DNA from: Candidatus Phascolarctobacterium caballi
GTDB taxonomy: Bacteria > Bacillota > Negativicutes > Acidaminococcales > Acidaminococcaceae
Reading direction: 5' to 3'
Length of the DNA: 13,199 nt
Assembly: GCA_018065225.1 (NCBI GenBank)
Contig: JAGHTS010000037.1
Location: forward strand, 1 to 13,199
The notes under the pieces were generated by a model. It saw only the letters and a list, made by a program, of their open reading frames with translations. It did no database searches and was not told the DNA's origin. The stretch's first letter is position 1. Each line of letters opens with the position of its first letter. Of the stretch, positions 7,978-13,199 are shown piece after piece. Both the position numbers and the translations under genes were made by a program.

Positions 7978-8862
7978 ATGTTTTTGTATGCAACATTAAA
8001 AGTTTTAAGTACCGTCATTAGTTGGTTACCTTATAGTTTGGTGATAAAACTTGGCAAAGGTGCGGGAAAACTTTATTATATAATCGCAAAGAAGCAACGG
8101 ATAAGGGCAGAAATCACAATTAAGGAATGTCTTAATTATTCTGATGCAGAAGCGGATAGGACAATACGTGAATTGTGCAATAATTTGGGTATGACTTTTA
8201 TGGAAATTTTGTACATGCCTGTGTTAAACAAGGAAAATATTCGTAAGTATGTGCATATAGAGCATGAAAAAATTTTATGGGAAACATTAAAAAAAGGTCA
8301 TGGGATTGTATTGGTTGCCTGTCATATGGATAACTGGGAATGGATGGGGGCGGCATTGGCATTAATTGGTTTGCCGTTAAGTGCAGTTGAAAAACCACAA
8401 CCGAACAGGGTTTATTCCGATTTTATGAATAAATTGCGGCGTGGGGTGGGACAAGAAATTTTTAGCCGTGGTACGTCAGAAATTTTGGGATGTGTCAGGG
8501 CGTTAAAAAAAGGTCGTATGCTGGGATTGATTGCCGACCAGGATGGTGGTTATGATGGGGTGTTTGTACCTTTTTTTGGGAAAATGGCTTCTACACCAAT
8601 GGGACCGGCTTTTTTTGCCAAAAAATTTCAGGCACCGATTGTTCCAATTTTTATAATTCGTAATGCGGATGGTTATGGACATAGGGTAGTTGTGGATGAA
8701 CCGATTAAATATGAAGATACAGGTAATAAAAAGGTTGATGATTATAATGTAACTTTGGCATATACTCAAAGGGTTGAAAATATTATCAGGCAGTATCCAT
8801 CAAATTGGATATGGTTTCAACATCGTTGGAATACGCCTTATGAAAGGAGAAAAGATATTTAA
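7978..8862 (+). CDS. lpxL: LpxL/HtrB-type late acyltransferase of lipid A
   Basis: This 294-residue protein belongs to the LpxL/LpxM (lysophospholipid acyltransferase) family, which transfers an acyl chain from acyl-ACP to Kdo-lipid A at the inner membrane. The catalytic HX4E pair is HMDNWE (116-121). Other family features are RGTSEIL (164-170), IADQDGG (185-191), the FVPFFG block (196-201) and the terminal WIWFQHRWNT. The N-terminus has a moderately hydrophobic stretch (about 4-25) that may hold it to the membrane. Its place between the Kdo genes and the export genes fits a step after Kdo addition. Which position it acylates, and with which chain length, cannot be read from the sequence; LpxL, LpxM or LpxP-like roles are all possible. 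It is the only such gene in the window. Confidence 0.86.
   Translation: MFLYATLKVLSTVISWLPYSLVIKLGKGAGKLYYIIAKKQRIRAEITIKECLNYSDAEADRTIRELCNNLGMTFMEILYMPVLNKENIRKYVHIEHEKILWETLKKGHGIVLVACHMDNWEWMGAALALIGLPLSAVEKPQPNRVYSDFMNKLRRGVGQEIFSRGTSEILGCVRALKKGRMLGLIADQDGGYDGVFVPFFGKMASTPMGPAFFAKKFQAPIVPIFIIRNADGYGHRVVVDEPIKYEDTGNKKVDDYNVTLAYTQRVENIIRQYPSNWIWFQHRWNTPYERRKDI
8843..8849 (+). promoter_or_regulatory. Ribosome binding site assigned to lptC (supports a GTG start)
   Basis: AAAGGAG lies in the end of the lpxL-like gene, 15 nt before the GTG at 8865. An in-frame TGA at 8841-8843 blocks earlier starts, and the only codons between are poor initiators (such as ATT at 8862), so GTG is the likely start despite the long spacing. 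Confidence 0.5.
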
Positions 8863-8864
8863 TT

Positions 8865-9482
8865 GTGTTAACAAAAAAAATAAATAGTAGTTTTAAACAA
8901 CATAGAAGAAAGAAAAGACTTGGACTTGTTGCTTTTAAATATTTGCTTTTGATAGCGTGTGCTGGAGCATTTGCAGGAGTAGTAATAGGTTGGCTAATGT
9001 TTGGCGGTAATAATCCTATAGAAGTGGTTTTAGATAATGGAGTTAAGGCGAAGTTTAGTGCGATGTTACGTGATACTGAAGTAAAAAGAGAACAAAATGG
9101 ACAACTTTTATGGAATTTTAAAGTGGATGAAGTTATTAATGATCAAACTGTTAGTAAAACTTTTTTAAAAGGAATAAAGGGCAAGATATTTAGAAATGAT
9201 GGTACGTATTTTGATATTAAAGCAGATATTGGAGAAATGGAAACAGATGGGTATGAGTTTCGTTTAAAAAAGAATGTAATTGCTGAACATTCACAAGGGG
9301 TTGGCAGGATTTCTGCAGATGAGATTATTTGGAACAAAAAGACAGAAATTATTATGGCAGCAGGAAATGTTCAAATGTGGAAAGATGATTGGTATGCACA
9401 GGGAAATAATGCTGAAACTACTAGTGCATTTAAAAAAATATTATTAAAAGGGAATGCGAATGTAGTGAAACAAAATCAATGA
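8865..9482 (+). CDS. lptC: LptC-type LPS export protein (membrane-anchored, periplasmic)
   Basis: LptC sits on the LptB2FG transporter and passes LPS from it to LptA. The 205-residue protein has a basic N-terminus (KKINSSFKQHRRKKR), one hydrophobic helix at about 22-46, and a periplasmic part of beta-strand-like repeats ending in NAETTSAFKKILLKGNANV, the usual LptC/LptA-type fold. Sequence identity to enterobacterial LptC is low by eye, so the call rests on architecture and on lptA and lptB directly downstream. The start is a GTG, 2 nt after the lpxL stop. An A8 run at 8873-8880 follows the start immediately. The basic arm and single anchor put the N-terminus in the cytoplasm and the rest in the periplasm. 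Confidence 0.87.
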   Translation: MLTKKINSSFKQHRRKKRLGLVAFKYLLLIACAGAFAGVVIGWLMFGGNNPIEVVLDNGVKAKFSAMLRDTEVKREQNGQLLWNFKVDEVINDQTVSKTFLKGIKGKIFRNDGTYFDIKADIGEMETDGYEFRLKKNVIAEHSQGVGRISADEIIWNKKTEIIMAAGNVQMWKDDWYAQGNNAETTSAFKKILLKGNANVVKQNQ

Positions 9483-9496
9483 GGGAGATTTGAGTT

Positions 9497-10234
9497 ATGA
9501 AAAAATTTGTTTTGATATTGGGATTAATGGCTATATTAAGTAATATATGCTATGCTTCTAATGAGTTTAGCATGAGTGGAGATGAATTAGATTATGACAT
9601 GGAAAGTAGCTTAGGGATTGCTCGTGGAAATGTTATATTAAAGCATGATGGTGGCATTGTTACCGGGGATTATGCACAATTTAATAATAAAGAATACAAA
9701 GGATATATGTCAGGTAATGTTGTGGCAGAAAAAGATGGCTATCGTATTACATCGGATGCGATGACTCTTTATGATAAAGATCATGTAAGTGCTAATGGTA
9801 ATGCAGTAATTAAGCATGAAGGAAGAGTTTTACGTGCACCAATTATTGATTATTTTAAAAACAGGCAATTCTTGGAAACTAACAATGGTAGAGCAGTATT
9901 AGTAGATGTAGATGGCAGTATTTTGCAGGCAGATAAAATTAATTATGATCATATAGCAGGTGTAGCAAATGCTGATGGTAATGTAAAAATACAATCAGAC
10001 ATTCGTAATTTGACAGCAAGTGCTGATAAGGCGATATATCGCATTAATAGTAATAGTATAGGGAATTATCTTGAATTAATTGGCAATGCGATTGCCACAC
10101 AAGATGGGAATACAGTTCGTGGGAATCGGTTAAAATTGAATAATGCAAGAGTGGCTCAGATGGATGGTGGAGTTTCTATTGATTTTATTCCGAAAGCAAA
10201 AAATTTGTCAGATAATAAAAAGCAGATAAGTTAA
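9497..10234 (+). CDS. lptA: LptA/OstA-type periplasmic LPS bridge protein, extended
   Basis: LptA forms the periplasmic bridge that carries LPS from LptC to the outer-membrane translocon. The 245-residue protein has a signal peptide (about 1-20, likely cut after CYA) and a chain of OstA-type repeats. A Gly-Asn/Arg turn followed by a Val-rich strand recurs at residues 44, 73, 101, 131, 161 and 196, giving about six units of 28-35 residues. E. coli LptA is about 185 residues, so this one is longer and may span more distance per subunit. GGGAG at 9483-9487 is 9 nt before the ATG. The first 140 residues show the clearest LptA character. The rest could also be described as an LptC/OstA-like domain. 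No cysteine is positioned for a lipoprotein. Confidence 0.88.
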   Translation: MKKFVLILGLMAILSNICYASNEFSMSGDELDYDMESSLGIARGNVILKHDGGIVTGDYAQFNNKEYKGYMSGNVVAEKDGYRITSDAMTLYDKDHVSANGNAVIKHEGRVLRAPIIDYFKNRQFLETNNGRAVLVDVDGSILQADKINYDHIAGVANADGNVKIQSDIRNLTASADKAIYRINSNSIGNYLELIGNAIATQDGNTVRGNRLKLNNARVAQMDGGVSIDFIPKAKNLSDNKKQIS

Positions 10235-10258
10235 AAAGGAAGAGGAATATTTATAAAT

Positions 10259-10978
10259 ATGATTATTGAAACGCATGATTTAGTAAAAAAATACGGTGAA
10301 CGTGATGTTGTTAAGGGAGTGAGTATTTCAGTAAAACAGGGAGAAATTGTTGGACTTTTAGGGCCTAATGGTGCGGGGAAAACTACAACTTTTTATATGA
10401 TTGTAGGTATTGAACATCCTAATTCCGGGTCAGTGACATTAGATGGTAAAGATATTACTTTATTGCCGATGTATCAGAGGGCTATGGCTGGAATTGGTTA
10501 TTTGCCTCAAGAAGCAAGTATTTTTAGTAAGATGACAGTAGAGAATAATATTTTGTCTATTTTGGAAACTACTCATTTGAATAAACAAAAACGAAAAGAT
10601 AAAATGGATGCTTTAATAAAAGAGTTCAGATTGGAACATGTACGTAAATCTAAAGGGACAGCTCTTTCTGGCGGTGAACGACGGAGAGTTGAAATAGCAA
10701 GAGCATTAGCAACAGATCCAGCGTTCATCCTTTTGGATGAACCTTTTGCAGGAATTGATCCTATTGCAGTTGCAGATATTCAAGGTATGGTAGCACATCT
10801 TGCAAAACGAGGTATTGGTATTTTGATTACAGATCATAATGTTCGTGAAACATTATCTATTGTTGATAAAGCATATATTTTGGCTGATGGACATATTCTT
10901 TTAAGTGGAGATAGTGAACATATAGCCAATGATCCAGTTGCACGTAAATATTATTTAGGTGATAATTTTTCAATGTAG
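10259..10978 (+). CDS. lptB: LPS export ABC transporter ATPase LptB
   Basis: LptB is the cytoplasmic ATPase that drives LPS extraction by the LptB2FG complex. At 239 residues it has the normal length. Walker A is GPNGAGKTT (35-43), Q-loop Gln84 lies in YLPQEASIF, the signature is LSGGE (136-140), Walker B ends Asp160-Glu161, and switch His193 lies in TDHNV. PFAGIDPIAV (162-171) and the end YYLGDNF are LptB-specific and separate it from generic amino-acid ABC ATPases. All catalytic residues are in place. A GAGGA at 10242-10246 is 12 nt upstream. The partner permease is encoded 9 nt downstream. Confidence 0.96.
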   Translation: MIIETHDLVKKYGERDVVKGVSISVKQGEIVGLLGPNGAGKTTTFYMIVGIEHPNSGSVTLDGKDITLLPMYQRAMAGIGYLPQEASIFSKMTVENNILSILETTHLNKQKRKDKMDALIKEFRLEHVRKSKGTALSGGERRRVEIARALATDPAFILLDEPFAGIDPIAVADIQGMVAHLAKRGIGILITDHNVRETLSIVDKAYILADGHILLSGDSEHIANDPVARKYYLGDNFSM

Positions 10979-10987
10979 GGGTGTAAT

Positions 10988-12079
10988 ATGAAACTACGTA
11001 TTTTGGATCGTTATGTACTTAAAGAATTACTATATCCTTTTGTTTTTGGTGTAGCTTCATTTAGTTGTATTTTTATCGCAAGTACGATGCTTTTTCGTAT
11101 TACAAAATTTGTTACACAATATGGCGCAAGTATTGATAGTGTGGCAAGAATGTTTTTTTATAGTTTGCCTGAGGTAATCAATTATACATTTCCAATGAGC
11201 ATGCTTTTGGCTGCACTTATGGCTTTTGGTAAATTAAGCGGTTCATCAGAAATTGTGGCAATGAAGGCAAGCGGGATTTCTTATTATCGTATTGTTGCCC
11301 CGATTTTAGTAGTTGGTTTTGTGATAAGTATGTTTAGTGTCATTTGGGCAGAAAAAGTTGTACCTTTTGCTAAAACACAATGTAGTTACATTATTGATTA
11401 TGAGATTAAACATAATACAAAACCGCGTGGGCAAAATAATGTTGTTATTCCTGCACTTAATGGCAAGACAAAACGAATAACATATGCTAAAGAATTTGAT
11501 GAAAAACAGGGAAAATTATATGATGTTACAATTTCCGAGTATGAAAGTGGTAAAATTGTACGTGTTCAAACAAGTAATGAAGCTACTTATGAAGAAGGCG
11601 TATGGCATGTTGGTGAAGGTAATATATTTAGTATAAATGACAAAGATGGAGTAACAAGCCAAGTACATTTTCATGAGCAAGTTATTCCTATCGATATTAG
11701 TCCTAAACAGTTAAGTTGGGAACGTAAAGACCCTGAAGAAATGACAATCCGAGAATTACGGGAATATATAAATATACTGGATTCTCGCGATCAAGGGACA
11801 TATAAACAATGGTGTGAAATATGGATGAGAATAAATATTCCATTGGCATCGTTTTTCTTTGCAATGATTGGTGCAGCTTTGGGCACCCAGAAACAGCGGA
11901 CATCAAGTAGTATAGGGTTAGGTATTTCAGTAATAGTTATATTTATCTATTATGCAATTATGACTTTTACAACTGGGTTAGCAAAAGGTGGAGTTTTAAA
12001 CCCGTTTGTTGCATGTATGTTACCCAATTTACTTTGTTTGATAGTTGGTATATATCTTATGAAACGAAAGAATGCTTAA
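10988..12079 (+). CDS. lptF: LptF/LptG family LPS export permease
   Basis: This 363-residue membrane protein belongs to the YjgP/YjgQ (LptF/LptG) family, the transmembrane part that lifts LPS from the inner membrane. Six hydrophobic helices lie at about 16-38, 55-80, 101-121, 281-299, 307-330 and 337-357, three on each side of a periplasmic beta-jellyroll domain (about 125-265), exactly the family layout. The cytoplasmic coupling segment SGSSEIVAMKASGIS (84-98), which docks on LptB, is conserved. It is set 9 nt after lptB with AGGGG at 10977-10981. Enteric bacteria have two such genes in tandem; here only one is present and the next gene is unrelated. I cannot say whether it is orthologous to LptF or LptG; the symbol is a family label. 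Confidence 0.92.
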   Translation: MKLRILDRYVLKELLYPFVFGVASFSCIFIASTMLFRITKFVTQYGASIDSVARMFFYSLPEVINYTFPMSMLLAALMAFGKLSGSSEIVAMKASGISYYRIVAPILVVGFVISMFSVIWAEKVVPFAKTQCSYIIDYEIKHNTKPRGQNNVVIPALNGKTKRITYAKEFDEKQGKLYDVTISEYESGKIVRVQTSNEATYEEGVWHVGEGNIFSINDKDGVTSQVHFHEQVIPIDISPKQLSWERKDPEEMTIRELREYINILDSRDQGTYKQWCEIWMRINIPLASFFFAMIGAALGTQKQRTSSSIGLGISVIVIFIYYAIMTFTTGLAKGGVLNPFVACMLPNLLCLIVGIYLMKRKNA

Positions 12080-12100
12080 TTTGTTATAGGAAATTGTTAA

Positions 12101-13199
12101 ATGGCAGATATTAATTATGATGGCTACAAAATAATAGTAATGTTGATTTTGCTGGGGGGGATTATTGCCTATATTACTGATGTATTGGGGAAACGTATTG
12201 GCAAAGCCCACATTCGTTTTTTAGGGTTACGTCCTCGGTATAATGCTAGAATTTTAACAGTTATAAGTGGAATGTTTATTGTTTGTTTGTCTATTACTGT
12301 TATGATATTTACATCAAAAAGTGTAAGAGTTGCACTTATGGGCATGGAAAGATTGGCTGTAGAATTGGAATCTTTAGAAAAAGAAAAGGATTTGGCTGAA
12401 GATGCTTTATTACATGCCAAATTAGATGTAGACAAGCAAAAAACACTTATAAAAGATGCAAATATAAAAGTCGCAGAAGCAAAAAAGAAAGTTGAAGAGT
12501 TAAATAAGGCACATGAAGAATTGGTTGGTGAAGTAGCAAAACTTGAACAAAATACAAAAATTTTGCGTGAAGGTATTACGGCTATGCGAGAAGGAGAGCT
12601 TTTTTATCGGGCAGGGGAAGTTGTTTATGCCAGTGTAATGCGTGGCAATCTAAAACATGAAGAAAATATCATTCAAGTAAATTGGTTATTGCGTATGGCA
12701 AATGACAGCGCTTTGCGGAAATTAGGTATTATACCAACAGATTTGGATTCAGAGAAAATACCGCAAGCGGTTGTTTTAAAAGAAGAAACGGTAAATAGGG
12801 TACTTGATGTTTTAGATCACGCAACAAATGACAAATTTTTCAGGGTACGTACTTTAACCAATGTAATGGTTGGTGAAATATCGCCGTGTAATGTAGAAAT
12901 ATTTGATAATAAACTTGTTTATAGAAATGGTGCAGTTATTTATCGGGAAGAATATACGTTTTTAAAAAAAGAGAAAGACACTGAAAGAGTAATGATGGAT
13001 TTTCTTACTAAAGTGAATCGTGCCAGTGTAGAGCATGGGATTGTTTCAGACCCTATTACTGGTAATGTGGGTGGGATTGGGGCCGAAAGTGTCTTAAAAG
13101 TAACTTCCCAATTAAGAAAAGCAGGGAAACATTTTGTTGTTGAAGCAAAAGCAGATGGAGATATTTATACGGGTGGGCCAGTGAGATTAATGTTTAATG
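12101..13199 (+). CDS. DUF3084 family membrane-anchored coiled-coil protein, 3' end cut by window
   Basis: An open frame of 366 codons runs from the ATG at 12101 past the window end. The N-terminus, with GGIIAYITDVLGKRIGK (19-35) and GLRPR (42-46), matches the DUF3084 family known from Negativicutes and cyanobacteria, which has no settled function. Predicted structure: membrane helix 1 (about 11-29), a basic loop (31-50), helix 2 (about 51-71), a heptad-rich coiled coil (about 82-160), then a soluble domain. By the positive-inside rule the basic loop is cytoplasmic, so the coiled coil and C-terminal domain should be in the periplasm. It follows lptF by 21 nt, with AGGAAA at 12088-12093. A role in envelope assembly or LPS export is inferred from position only. 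A G7 run lies in helix 1. Confidence 0.86.
   Translation, partial: MADINYDGYKIIVMLILLGGIIAYITDVLGKRIGKAHIRFLGLRPRYNARILTVISGMFIVCLSITVMIFTSKSVRVALMGMERLAVELESLEKEKDLAEDALLHAKLDVDKQKTLIKDANIKVAEAKKKVEELNKAHEELVGEVAKLEQNTKILREGITAMREGELFYRAGEVVYASVMRGNLKHEENIIQVNWLLRMANDSALRKLGIIPTDLDSEKIPQAVVLKEETVNRVLDVLDHATNDKFFRVRTLTNVMVGEISPCNVEIFDNKLVYRNGAVIYREEYTFLKKEKDTERVMMDFLTKVNRASVEHGIVSDPITGNVGGIGAESVLKVTSQLRKAGKHFVVEAKADGDIYTGGPVRLMFN
12154..12160 (+). repeat. G7 homopolymer in the first membrane helix of the DUF3084 gene
   Basis: Seven G in a row encode part of Leu-Gly-Gly at residues 18-20. It is the longest G run I found in this AT-rich window. The frame is intact here. Such runs are prone to slippage, either in the cell or in sequencing. 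Confidence 0.9.

Noticed and set aside
8873..8880. A8 run just after the lptC start as a slippage switch
   Set aside because: A runs of this length are common in AT-rich genomes and here encode Lys-Lys in a basic arm. A similar A8 occurs in kdsC (7911-7918). No sign of programmed slippage.
1..13199. CRISPR arrays, tRNA or rRNA genes, insertion sequences, phage or defence genes
   Set aside because: Nearly every base is in a recognised LPS gene. I saw no direct repeats with spacers, no transposase motifs and no RNA gene signatures.

Overview
The window lies inside one long gene cluster, all on the + strand, that makes and exports the inner part of lipopolysaccharide: lipid A, Kdo, and the Lpt export machine. 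Thirteen genes follow each other with overlaps or gaps of at most 28 bases. I see no terminator, promoter or non-coding stretch of 300 bases, so the window is most simply read as the middle of a single operon of more than 13 kb. The DNA is AT-rich, G-biased on the coding strand, and has Firmicute-like ribosome binding sites. LPS genes in this arrangement, together with a DUF3084 gene, point to a diderm Firmicute of the class Negativicutes (Veillonella/Selenomonas/Acidaminococcus relatives). I cannot name the genus.

Layout. 1-607 is the 3' part of lpxB (lipid A disaccharide synthase), with an apparent one-base deletion near 98-106. 604-2355 is msbA (lipid A flippase). 2369-4888 is one ORF fusing WaaA (Kdo transferase) to LpxK (lipid A 4'-kinase). 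4888-7972 is a complete Kdo pathway: kdsB, kdsA, kdsD, kdsC. 7978-8862 is an LpxL-type late acyltransferase. 8865-12079 is the export set lptC, lptA, lptB and one LptF/LptG-type permease. 12101 to the window end is a DUF3084 protein that runs off the edge.

How the genes work together. LpxB makes the disaccharide and the LpxK domain phosphorylates it at the 4' position. KdsD, KdsA, KdsC and KdsB turn ribulose 5-phosphate into CMP-Kdo. The WaaA domain adds Kdo and LpxL adds a secondary acyl chain. MsbA flips the product across the inner membrane. LptB and the LptF-like permease extract it, and LptC and LptA carry it across the periplasm. The DUF3084 protein has two predicted membrane helices and a coiled coil; by position it is a candidate extra envelope component.

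Most worth a second look: the WaaA-LpxK fusion, the DUF3084 protein inside the export operon, the single LptF/G permease, the lpxB frameshift, and a sharp rise in GC content at the start of kdsB.
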